Positions 30,298 through 36,478 of a stretch of DNA of 40,300 bases are shown piece after piece. The stretch is from the IMG/VR virus record IMGVR_UViG_3300036846_000513, positions 1 to 40,300 of that record, one strand, 5' to 3'. The position numbers and the translations under genes are program-made. This stretch comes from a virus. The first letter of the stretch is position 1. Every line of letters begins with the position of its first letter. Below the pieces are notes generated by a model. The model worked only from the letters and a program-made list of their open reading frames with translations. It was not told the origin of the DNA and made no database searches.

Positions 30298-30972
30298 CTA
30301 GAAGTCGTCTTCAATCGACGCCGGAGCCAACACCTGTTCCGGCGCTTTCCCCTCGCCATCGTTCGCCGCCTTCGGCTCAGCCTTGGCGACGCCGGGCGGC
30401 AGCAGATCGGCGGGCCGAGCGGCCCAGCCGACAATCTTCCACACAGGCTGATAGTTCTGACTGGACACCGGTTTGCCATCGGCGCCCTTGCCCGTCGTCA
30501 CCACCGGATTCGTCTTGTCCAGTTGCACCACCGGCAGCTTGCCCGGATTGGCTGAAGCATCCTTCAGGTACGAGTCATGCAGATCGTCCATGCCCTGGAT
30601 CGAAACCTGAGCATTGGCCGCCATTTCGCGGATATCGCCACCGGCCTGTTTCCCGAGCTTCATGTGGATTCGGAACCCAGGGCGGTGTTTGTCCGATGGC
30701 TTGGGCGGCAATGCTTTACCGCCGTTGGTTTTCGGATAGGGCAGCACGTCGATTTCCGGCGCCCCATTCGTCGGGAAGTACAGCCAGCCTAGTTCGATGT
30801 TCTCCAAGTCCATGACCGCCTGAAAGACAGGCGTGATTTCGACGGTGTTGGATTCCCAACTCCCGTCAGATTGAGTCCTGTCCACCCGGAATAACCGGCC
30901 CGCCCGAGCGTCATATTTGACAATGGGCGTCCGATCCTCTCCGGAGCTTCGTTGAGGTAGGTTCAGAGCCAT
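30298..30972 (-). CDS. Putative single-stranded-DNA-binding protein
   Basis: A 224-aa protein starting MALNLPQRSSGEDRTPIVKY. The core is rich in strands and aromatic residues (DARAGRLFRVDRTQSDGSWE, NIELGWLYFPTNGAPEIDVL, HRPGFRIHMKLGKQAGGDIR). The last 40 residues are disordered and end ASIEDDF, an acidic tail with terminal Phe like that of T7 gp2.5 and bacterial SSB. It is encoded between resolvase and primase-helicase. GAGGAC precedes the ATG. The SSB role is inferred from tail and context. Confidence 0.55.
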   Translation of the reverse strand: MALNLPQRSSGEDRTPIVKYDARAGRLFRVDRTQSDGSWESNTVEITPVFQAVMDLENIELGWLYFPTNGAPEIDVLPYPKTNGGKALPPKPSDKHRPGFRIHMKLGKQAGGDIREMAANAQVSIQGMDDLHDSYLKDASANPGKLPVVQLDKTNPVVTTGKGADGKPVSSQNYQPVWKIVGWAARPADLLPPGVAKAEPKAANDGEGKAPEQVLAPASIEDDF

Positions 30973-31036
30973 AGCGACACGTCCTCACATCCACACGTTG
31001 CCGCCGTGCAAGGGGCGGCGGCGCCCCTCACACACC

Positions 31037-31297
31037 CTAAAAATCCCAGCGGTCCCGTAGGATTTGACTGATATCCTCAGTCTCCAGTTCGGCGTACCGC
31101 TTCTCGATCAGTTCACTGATCGGCTCGTGCCACTTTTCGGGAATGTTCAGTTCGTTTTCAGTGATCCACGCTTCGACCAGCGCCAGTTGCGCCGGGAACA
31201 TGGCCCCGTCGATCCGGTCCTGTACCTCTTCCCAAATGTTCGTTTTCTTCGCCGCATAGGCGGTTGGGGGCGTAAGAGCTTGTTTCAGGACGCCCAT
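31037..31297 (-). CDS. Acidic hypothetical protein (86 aa)
   Basis: An 86-aa protein (MGVLKQALTPPTAYAAKKTN) that is mostly helical and acidic (DGAMFPAQLALVEAWITENE, PISELIEKRYAELETEDISQ), ending RDRWDF. In the replication operon, 3 bases after the stop of the 65-aa gene. It might be a replication accessory factor. No known family. Confidence 0.6.
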   Translation of the reverse strand: MGVLKQALTPPTAYAAKKTNIWEEVQDRIDGAMFPAQLALVEAWITENELNIPEKWHEPISELIEKRYAELETEDISQILRDRWDF

Positions 31298-31300
31298 GAC

Positions 31301-31498
31301 CTAATCCCCTGCTATGGCGTCTTTCAGAAATTCCACGATATCGCGCATCAACACGATTTCCCGGTTGGCGTCCTCTTCCTTCATGCCCTTGCGCTCAACC
31401 AAGCGTGGGTAGGTGGCGCGACGCATGGCCAATTCGCGCTCAGCACACTTCAGCATCGCCGCCAGCCGCACAGGTCCAGGCTCGGGAAGGTTAGGCAT
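31301..31498 (-). CDS. Small helical hypothetical protein (65 aa)
   Basis: A 65-aa helical protein (MPNLPEPGPVRLAAMLKCAE) with RRATYPRLVERKGMKEEDAN and a C-terminal helix (REIVLMRDIVEFLKDAIAGD). Similar small helical proteins are common beside phage replication genes. It overlaps the resolvase gene by 8 bases, so the two are co-translated. Function unknown. Confidence 0.6.
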   Translation of the reverse strand: MPNLPEPGPVRLAAMLKCAERELAMRRATYPRLVERKGMKEEDANREIVLMRDIVEFLKDAIAGD

Positions 31499-32003
31499 GG
31501 GCCGCCTCCGTCGTGCCGTGGTCGGCCAGGAACTTGCGCCGCCCGTAGACGGCGATCAGCGCCGCTTCGGCGCGGCCATGGTGTTTCTTGAGTGGCCAGC
31601 GCCATTCTTGCGTCGGCCAGATCGCGGACGCCGCTTTACGGCTCTCGTCCTTGTCCCCAGTGACGCCCATGCCCCGCTTCCACATGGCCGCGCCGACACT
31701 GCGCAGGGGAATAAAATTGGCGTAGACGATGCCGCATAACTCGCCGTAGCCGCGCCCGAAGGTGAAGCTGGACGACACCCCTTCACCGGGCCGCGCGCTC
31801 ACCCGCTCGATCCATACTTCGGTCAGGTTCGGCGACCACTGATCGACCTGAGCCGCCAGCTTGTAGCCGTCTATCTCGCGACCGTTCTTCAGGGTCAGGG
31901 TCGGCGTGTCGTAGACGTTGACCAGATCGCCGGTATGCAGATCGACCAGGGCGAGCGCGCCATCCAAGCCAGGGTCTATTCCGCAGATCAGGTTGCGGAT
32001 CAT
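31491..32003 (-). CDS. RuvC-like Holliday junction resolvase
   Basis: A 170-aa RNase H-fold nuclease starting MIRNLICGIDPGLDGALALV. The acidic residues are visible: D10 in GIDPG, E66 in VWIERVSA, and the C-terminal KKHHGRAEAALIA with H141 and E146. The DKDESRKAA segment is typical of the RuvC group in phages. It resolves branched replication or recombination DNA before packaging. Start at 32003 chosen because it overlaps the small upstream gene by TAATG; a GTG start ten codons earlier would lie within that gene. Confidence 0.8.
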   Translation of the reverse strand: MIRNLICGIDPGLDGALALVDLHTGDLVNVYDTPTLTLKNGREIDGYKLAAQVDQWSPNLTEVWIERVSARPGEGVSSSFTFGRGYGELCGIVYANFIPLRSVGAAMWKRGMGVTGDKDESRKAASAIWPTQEWRWPLKKHHGRAEAALIAVYGRRKFLADHGTTEAAHA

Positions 32004-32140
32004 TACAGCCACCCCGAAATCAGGACTCCGCACGCCACGCCGCCGAAGAAGGCCGCGATTGCGACTGCTGCATCAGGCCACCAGCGGCGGCGGGCGTAGA
32101 CAAGACTCCATGGCGGGCGTCCCTGATGCTTCATGGTCAT
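32003..32140 (-). CDS. 45-aa single-span membrane protein
   Basis: A short frame, MTMKHQGRPPWSLVYARRRW followed by one hydrophobic span (DAAVAIAAFFGGVACGVLIS) and GWL. It is tied to both neighbours: its ATG overlaps the Cro-like gene's stop by ATGA and its TAA overlaps the resolvase ATG by one base. This packing supports a real gene. Basic N-terminus inside, helix in the membrane. Function unknown. Confidence 0.6.
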   Translation of the reverse strand: MTMKHQGRPPWSLVYARRRWWPDAAVAIAAFFGGVACGVLISGWL

Positions 32141-32361
32141 GCCACCGGCCTTAAACGGCGTAGCTTTCGACAGGCCGCCCAAGTCGCAAGTTCATCCAGC
32201 GTGCAGAGCCCTTGATCGGCCAAGGCCCGCCAGTGCTCGCCGGGAATGCTATTGCGGAGCACCCACGACTTCACTGTTTCAGCTTTGCCAGTCCAGTGAA
32301 GTCGCTCATGCACAGCTTGATGACCTCCGGCGTCCTTGATGATTTGGGCGTGGCTACGCAT
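32137..32361 (-). CDS. Cro-like regulator
   Basis: A 74-aa protein, first gene of the leftward early operon. The sequence HAQIIKDAGGHQAVHERLHW followed by ETVKSWVLRNSIPGEHWRAL fits the short Cro/CI-type HTH group with a 'GG..AV...L....TV..W..R..IP..W..L' pattern. The divergent control region upstream holds repeated candidate operators (32369, 32437). It is the natural candidate for the Cro or repressor function. No CI-type protease domain was found elsewhere. Confidence 0.7.
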   Translation of the reverse strand: MRSHAQIIKDAGGHQAVHERLHWTGKAETVKSWVLRNSIPGEHWRALADQGLCTLDELATWAACRKLRRLRPVA

Positions 32362-32368
32362 AGCCGTG

Positions 32369-32383
32369 CAAAATCCACCCAGG
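32369..32383 (-). promoter_or_regulatory. Candidate operator box 1
   Basis: CAAAATCCACCCAGG, 8 bases before the Cro-like start codon, matches CAGAATGCACCCAGG at 32437-32451 in 13 of 15 bases. A weaker third copy is CACTATGCACCGGG at 32494. Placement suggests autorepression by the Cro-like protein. Confidence 0.45.
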
Positions 32384-32436
32384 GACCGTGTTCAGCAAGT
32401 GAAAAACGTTAATTTTTTCGACGCCTCGTGCAGTTA

Positions 32437-32451
32437 CAGAATGCACCCAGG
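32437..32451 (-). promoter_or_regulatory. Candidate operator box 2
   Basis: CAGAATGCACCCAGG, the second copy of the box at 32369, in the same orientation 68 bases away, directly beside the phased GACGTG pair at 32454. The side-by-side layout would let two regulators compete. Confidence 0.45.
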
Positions 32452-32453
32452 TA

Positions 32454-32473
32454 TTTTGACGTATTCTGACGTG
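32454..32473. promoter_or_regulatory. Phased GACGTG pair
   Basis: TTTTGACGTA and TTCTGACGTG stand in tandem with a 10-bp period. Their reverse complements match the att-region boxes CACGTCAAAA and CACGTCAGGG nearly base for base. A shared binding protein for att and early control is the simplest reading. Confidence 0.6.
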
Positions 32474-32556
32474 CGCCGGCGTTCGCCGTTGTTCACTATG
32501 CACCGGGTTTCGCCTTGACCCGTACTGTGACAATGCTGCACGTCTCGCAAAAACGT

Positions 32557-32596
32557 TACCGGCGTGCCCTGACGTGCGCCGACGTGCGCGGACGAC
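32557..32596. promoter_or_regulatory. Phased GACGTG array
   Basis: Four 10-bp units in register: TTACCGGCGTG ends at 32566, then CCCTGACGTG, CGCCGACGTG and CGCGGACGAC. CCCTGACGTG is the exact reverse complement of the first att box (CACGTCAGGG). Outer units are degenerate. Confidence 0.6.
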
Positions 32597-32717
32597 CGGC
32601 AACCCATTGATTTTCCATGGGCATTTCGCACCGCAACAGTTGCTACATCGGGTAAAACCCTAATAGCAATGTACCTTGGACGGACTACACCAATAGTTCC
32701 GGATCGGGAGAAAGGTC

Positions 32718-33056
32718 ATGGACCGACCGTTTTACGTCGTCTGGAGGAAGCAGGCGCAACCGCCGAAGCTTCAGCACGCGACCACCACCGGAGCGGAGAA
32801 TGAGGCCGCCCGCCTGGCGCTGTGTCATCCAGGCGAAGAGTTCTTCGTCTTGGCGCCTATCACGTCCTTTTTCCGGCCCGCTCCCGATCCGGAACCACCG
32901 CCCCCCGGCTCAAAGGCGCGCTGGGGTTCGATAACCCGAGGCCGCAGAGGCGGGTACGCCCGCGCCGCTGTCCTCACGCCCGAGCGGCGCCGAGAAATCG
33001 CCAGGACCGCCGCTGAAGCCCGCTGGCGCTCCACGTTCAGGGACGAATGTCCATGA
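32718..33056 (+). CDS. First rightward early gene, basic hypothetical protein
   Basis: A 112-aa protein starting MDRPFYVVWRKQAQPPKLQH. The N-terminal half is a small alpha/beta unit (AARLALCHPGEEFFVLAPIT), then a Pro-rich linker. The end RAAVLTPERRREIARTAAEA is a short basic helix motif common at the C-terminus of small phage and plasmid proteins. GGGAGAAAGGTC precedes the ATG. As first gene of the early operon it may act on the host; function unknown. Confidence 0.65.
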   Translation: MDRPFYVVWRKQAQPPKLQHATTTGAENEAARLALCHPGEEFFVLAPITSFFRPAPDPEPPPPGSKARWGSITRGRRGGYARAAVLTPERRREIARTAAEARWRSTFRDECP

Positions 33057-33262
33057 CCGCCCTATGTCCCGCCCGCATGGCCGCCCGCATACAGGCGCTT
33101 GAGACCGCCCTGGAGCCGTTCGCCAAGCTCGCCCAGGCCCACGGCAAGGGCGCCGCCCAATCGGCCTCAGACGAGCTTTGGGGCGTGCCCGCCCAGGCGT
33201 GCCGTTGGGCCGATCATGTCCTCTACGCGCGCACCCTGTACGACCCAGGAGAAAGCTCATGA
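33053..33262 (+). CDS. Early hypothetical protein (69 aa)
   Basis: A 69-aa helical protein (MTALCPARMAARIQALETAL) with EPFAKLAQAHGKGAAQSASD and ACRWADHVLYARTLYDPGES. The ATG at 33053 overlaps the upstream stop by ATGA; an ATG two codons earlier is possible. It recalls short phage proteins with a leading helix and 'W....L' end, but no family is certain. Confidence 0.6.
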   Translation: MTALCPARMAARIQALETALEPFAKLAQAHGKGAAQSASDELWGVPAQACRWADHVLYARTLYDPGESS

Positions 33263-33537
33263 GCCTTACCCCCGAGGAAGCCATTGTCAGGGCCATGAAC
33301 GCCGCTGCTGAACGCATGATGCATTTCTTCGTTGGATCGAACCCCAACGTTTCCGCCTACCGCGCAAGGCACATAGCCGAGGCCGCTTTTTTGTACGGTC
33401 ACGAATTTGGCGTCAGGCAGACGATCCAGGCCCTGGACGCCGTAGCCGCCGACAATCCGGAAACCCTTGCCGCCTTTCGCCGAGGCTTGCACGCCTCCGG
33501 CGCCGACGACGAACAGGGCCTCTGGCGTGGCCTATGA
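33259..33537 (+). CDS. Early hypothetical protein (92 aa)
   Basis: A 92-aa helical protein starting MSLTPEEAIVRAMNAAAERM, with AYRARHIAEAAFLYGHEFGV and RQTIQALDAVAADNPETLAA. AGGAGAAAGCTC gives a strong ribosome site, and the ATG overlaps the previous stop by 4 bases. No catalytic motif. Probably co-translated with its neighbours. Confidence 0.6.
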   Translation: MSLTPEEAIVRAMNAAAERMMHFFVGSNPNVSAYRARHIAEAAFLYGHEFGVRQTIQALDAVAADNPETLAAFRRGLHASGADDEQGLWRGL

Positions 33538-33767
33538 CGAGCGCGCCCGTCACCGATGTTTGCGACGAGATTCACGGCATGGCCGACGCCCGCACCAGCG
33601 CGTCGCAACACGCCCTTACTGTTTGCGCTCACGGCAAATGGATCGAGGTGGACAAGACCACCATGTCCCCCGTCTGCCTGACGCCGGATCAGGCCCGTTA
33701 CTTCGCCACCAAGCTACGCCGTTGCGCCGCCATCGTGGAGCAGCGGCGGGCAAGCGGCCAGTCGTAG
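33534..33767 (+). CDS. Early hypothetical protein (77 aa)
   Basis: A 77-aa protein (MTSAPVTDVCDEIHGMADAR) with HALTVCAHGKWIEVDKTTMS and a C-terminal helix CLTPDQARYFATKLRRCAAI. The 'W.E....TT..C.LTP.QAR..A..L...A' layout is frequent in small phage proteins whose function is not known. Coupled by ATGA to the previous gene. Confidence 0.6.
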   Translation: MTSAPVTDVCDEIHGMADARTSASQHALTVCAHGKWIEVDKTTMSPVCLTPDQARYFATKLRRCAAIVEQRRASGQS

Positions 33768-33776
33768 AGGCGCCCA

Positions 33777-34142
33777 ATGGACAAGGTGATTCAAGCTATC
33801 GAAAAACAACTGGAAGCCGAACTGAAGGGCGTTCTTGCCGACCGTACTCCCAAGCAGCGGCAGGCGAAGAAAGAATGGCGAGAGGCCCACCCACCCAACG
33901 AGCGGTTTGCCTGTTACCCGATCACTGACCTGTTGAACGCTCCGCCCGAGGCGCTGGCGCCGGGTGAATGGGAATGCAAACACGCGATCCGAGCCCTTGC
34001 AAAAGTCCTATTCGCTGTAGGCGGGCGTAAAGAAATGAAAGCCGTTTGTGACCGGCTTTGCGACCGCGATCCGGCCCACTTCCAGGCCCGCGCCAGCATC
34101 ATTGACAAAGGCTTTGACGGCATTGGCGGCTGGACCGCTTAG
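33777..34142 (+). CDS. Early hypothetical protein (121 aa)
   Basis: A 121-aa protein starting MDKVIQAIEKQLEAELKGVL. A charged helical N-terminus (RTPKQRQAKKEWREAHPPNE) leads to a helical core (ECKHAIRALAKVLFAVGGRK, EMKAVCDRLCDRDPAHFQAR). It has several Cys residues but no clear zinc pattern. The methyltransferase gene follows after 12 bases. Function unknown. Confidence 0.55.
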   Translation: MDKVIQAIEKQLEAELKGVLADRTPKQRQAKKEWREAHPPNERFACYPITDLLNAPPEALAPGEWECKHAIRALAKVLFAVGGRKEMKAVCDRLCDRDPAHFQARASIIDKGFDGIGGWTA

Positions 34143-34154
34143 GGAGGCGCTGTT

Positions 34155-35366
34155 GTGGATTTATGTTCCTACGACCTCACCGCCATTTCCGTCTGTACCG
34201 GATCGGGGGCCTTGGACCTTGCCCTTGAACTCGCAATTCCGGCGTTTCGTCCGATCCTGTATGTGGAAGGGGAAGCGTTCGCCGCCGCGACTTTGGTTCA
34301 GGCGATTGAAGCGGGATATTTGGCTCCGGCGCCTCTATGGGCAGATTTGCGAGCCCTCCGAGGCCGACGCTTTCGCGGATCAGTGGATTTCGTATTGGGC
34401 GGAATACCGTGCCAGCCGCACAGTGAGGCTGGACCCGCCCGAGGCGCCACCGACGCCCGCGACTTATGGCCTGAAACCCGCCGCCTCATCGTCCAGACCG
34501 GCGCCTGGGGCGTCTTCCTCGAAAACGTCGGCGGCATCCTCCACACCGGGGGCGCCTACCGAATTTTTCGAGGATTACGGCGCTTGGGTTTCAAGGTTGA
34601 GGGCGGACTATTCACGGCGGCAGAGGTTGGTGGAACACATGAGCGAGAGCGCTTTTTCATTCTCGCCGTCCATGACGCATTGGCCGACCCCCACGGAGCG
34701 GGATCACCGGAGCGTTTACGCCAGCAGCGACAGCTTCGCCCGCAACAAGCGGCCCCTGAGCGAGGTAGCGGGTTTATGGGCGACGCCGCTGGCGTCGGAC
34801 GCGGCCAAGGGCGCCCCCAATCAGCGCTTTGGCCGGGGCAATCTCCCCCTATCCGGGCAAGCGGCCCAGTGGGCGACGCCGACCGTGGCGGATACCGAGG
34901 GCGGGCGTTTGAGCCGATCCGGGCCGCGCGCTGGCGAATTGTTGATCCGAGGGCAGGCCCTTGCGCTCCATTCCCGCCAGGACCCGGAGACATCGACGGA
35001 TGGACCGCCGCTCTCGCGGCGTGGCCTCACCTTGAACCCGTTGTTCGTGGAAGGGCTCATGAACTGGCCACCCGGTTGGACCGGGCTCGCCAGTGGGGGC
35101 CTTTTGCCAGGGCCAACCGCCTGGACCGGTTGCGTCTACTCGGCGCAGGCGTGGTTCCGCTGGAGGCGGCTTATGCGTTCCGCGCTCTTGCGGCTTCCCT
35201 TGCCCGAACCTCTCCCGCAGCAGTTGAGCTTGTTCGGATGATGGCAGATCAGAGCGTCCCCTATGTCGGCTCGGCAACACAAACGACCAACAAACGCCAC
35301 AATACGAAATACACCCTACAGGCGAGTAAAAATGAGTCCTGTGGTCACATTATCCCAAGGGAATGA
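34155..35366 (+). CDS. C5-cytosine DNA methyltransferase (Dcm-like)
   Basis: A 403-aa protein from GTG at 34155, with GGGAGG 7 bases upstream. It shows motif I (SVCTGSGALDLALEL), motif IV with the catalytic Cys (GGIPCQPHS, C86), motif VI (FLENVGG), motif VIII (THERERFFIL) and motif X (LLGAGVVPLEAAYAFRALA). In motif X the usual GN is GA. Residues 180-290 form the variable target-recognition part. The last 45 residues beyond motif X look accidental. It would methylate phage DNA against restriction. The gene overlaps a second frame (34261-35241). Confidence 0.85.
   Translation: MDLCSYDLTAISVCTGSGALDLALELAIPAFRPILYVEGEAFAAATLVQAIEAGYLAPAPLWADLRALRGRRFRGSVDFVLGGIPCQPHSEAGPARGATDARDLWPETRRLIVQTGAWGVFLENVGGILHTGGAYRIFRGLRRLGFKVEGGLFTAAEVGGTHERERFFILAVHDALADPHGAGSPERLRQQRQLRPQQAAPERGSGFMGDAAGVGRGQGRPQSALWPGQSPPIRASGPVGDADRGGYRGRAFEPIRAARWRIVDPRAGPCAPFPPGPGDIDGWTAALAAWPHLEPVVRGRAHELATRLDRARQWGPFARANRLDRLRLLGAGVVPLEAAYAFRALAASLARTSPAAVELVRMMADQSVPYVGSATQTTNKRHNTKYTLQASKNESCGHIIPRE
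34261..35241 (+). CDS. Second protein in an alternative frame of the methyltransferase gene
   Basis: An open frame, shifted relative to the methyltransferase, runs to 35241. Its second half reads like a recurrent phage protein: TEFFEDYGAWVSRLRADYSR, HWPTPTERD, WATPLASDAAKG, WATPTVADTEGG, LTLNPLFVEGLMNWPPGWTG and the end MRSALLRLPLPEPLPQQLSL. I have met this WPTP / LNPxFVEWLMGWP pattern next to phage dcm genes. Start uncertain: ATG at 34261 (326 aa) or at 34639 (200 aa). Both frames are sensible at 35030-35100. Function unknown. Confidence 0.55.
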   Translation: MWKGKRSPPRLWFRRLKRDIWLRRLYGQICEPSEADAFADQWISYWAEYRASRTVRLDPPEAPPTPATYGLKPAASSSRPAPGASSSKTSAASSTPGAPTEFFEDYGAWVSRLRADYSRRQRLVEHMSESAFSFSPSMTHWPTPTERDHRSVYASSDSFARNKRPLSEVAGLWATPLASDAAKGAPNQRFGRGNLPLSGQAAQWATPTVADTEGGRLSRSGPRAGELLIRGQALALHSRQDPETSTDGPPLSRRGLTLNPLFVEGLMNWPPGWTGLASGGLLPGPTAWTGCVYSAQAWFRWRRLMRSALLRLPLPEPLPQQLSLFG

Positions 35367-35378
35367 AGGGGGGCAGCT

Positions 35379-36023
35379 ATGAGGCCCGACCTACCAAATG
35401 CACCGCCCGGCATTCAGGTTCTCCCCTGTGACGCGCGCGGCTATCCGATTCCGTGGTTCGTCCACGTCGAGGATGACGGGACGCCCGACTTCCGCATCAT
35501 CGGATACAACAAGATCGGCATCGCGGTGCGCAACAACCTCTGCTGGTTATGCGGGCGCAAACTCCGACGCATGAACGCCTTCGTCATTGGCCCCATGTGC
35601 GCCGTGAACCGGGTCAGTTCCGAACCGCCATCCCACCCCGAATGCGCCGTGTTCGCGGCCAAGGCGTGCCCGTTTCTCACCCGCCCCTTAGCCAAGCGCA
35701 ACGAGCGCGGCCTGGACCCCGACAAGGTTCACCACGCCGCAGGCGTTCCAATCAGCCGCAACCCCGGCGTCACCCTCATTTGGTGGACGCTGAAATACAC
35801 CCCATTCCGCGCGGGCGATGGCGTCCTCTTCACCATCGGCGCCCCCGAGCGCGCCCAATGGTTCGCCTACGGGCGCGCGGCGACCAGGGACGAAGTTCTG
35901 GACAGCATCAGCACCGGCCTTCCCGCTCTTGAAGAAATGGCCCGCGCCGAAGGGCAAGCCGCGATCAGCGACCTTGCCGAGCGGTGTTTCCAGACCATGC
36001 AACTACTCCCCGCAGCAGCCTGA
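35379..36023 (+). CDS. Cys-rich hypothetical protein (214 aa)
   Basis: A 214-aa protein starting MRPDLPNAPPGIQVLPCDAR. Residues 10-60 include a strand block (GYPIPWFVHVEDDGTPDFRI). A probable zinc site is CWLCGRKL (C55, C58) with later C75, C90 and C98 in FVIGPMCAVNRVSSEPPSHP and ECAVFAAKACPFL. The C-terminus is alpha/beta (ERAQWFAYGRAATRDEVLDS). The family occurs in alphaproteobacterial phages; function unknown. It lies 12 bases after the methyltransferase stop. Confidence 0.65.
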   Translation: MRPDLPNAPPGIQVLPCDARGYPIPWFVHVEDDGTPDFRIIGYNKIGIAVRNNLCWLCGRKLRRMNAFVIGPMCAVNRVSSEPPSHPECAVFAAKACPFLTRPLAKRNERGLDPDKVHHAAGVPISRNPGVTLIWWTLKYTPFRAGDGVLFTIGAPERAQWFAYGRAATRDEVLDSISTGLPALEEMARAEGQAAISDLAERCFQTMQLLPAAA

Positions 36024-36035
36024 ACAGGAGACAGA

Positions 36036-36458
36036 ATGGGCGCCCCCCAAGCCAATCACGAACCCTTTCTAGCCAAGGTCGCCCAGCGCGACGCCGACCG
36101 AGCGGCCAGGATGAACCCCTCACCCCCGACACCGGCGCCCAAGCCGATCCATTCCAGCAAAGCGCAATGGGCGAAACCGCTTCCGCACACCCACGCAAAT
36201 TTCATCCCGGCGCAGTCATGGCTTGCCTACAACTGGATCGACAAGGACCCCGACCTAGATATGGTCAAGTACGCTATTGAAGAAAGCGGGATGACCCTTG
36301 AACAGATCGAGCAAGCTACCGAGGCCCACTCTCACAAGGTGAGTCGCTATACGCTTTTGAATTGGTACTTCGGCGAGACTCGCCGTCCGCAGAACGCGAC
36401 GATTAGCACGGTCATGGCCGTTCTCGGCTGGGACCGACCCTGGACACGAAAAGCGTAG
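36036..36458 (+). CDS. Helix-turn-helix protein
   Basis: A 140-aa protein starting MGAPQANHEPFLAKVAQRDA. The first 70 residues are polar and Pro-rich. Residues 75-135 hold an XRE-like HTH: MVKYAIEESGMTLEQIEQAT, then SRYTLLNWYFGETRRPQNAT and VMAVLGWDRPW. AGGAGACAGA precedes the ATG. It could regulate early or late genes. Confidence 0.7.
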   Translation: MGAPQANHEPFLAKVAQRDADRAARMNPSPPTPAPKPIHSSKAQWAKPLPHTHANFIPAQSWLAYNWIDKDPDLDMVKYAIEESGMTLEQIEQATEAHSHKVSRYTLLNWYFGETRRPQNATISTVMAVLGWDRPWTRKA

Positions 36459-36478
36459 AACCCACGGAGACACGACCC

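Larger units (their letters stand above)
32362..32717. promoter_or_regulatory. Divergent early control region
   Basis: This 356-bp gene-free region separates the leftward replication operon from the rightward early operon, like the operator region of lambdoid phages. It contains CA(A/G)AAT(C/G)CACCCAGG boxes, two phased GACGTG arrays, and a GGGAGAAAGG ribosome site before the gene at 32718. Possible promoter elements (TTGCTG near 32395 on the minus strand, TTGCTA near 32640 on the plus strand) are weak; none is called. Confidence 0.6.
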
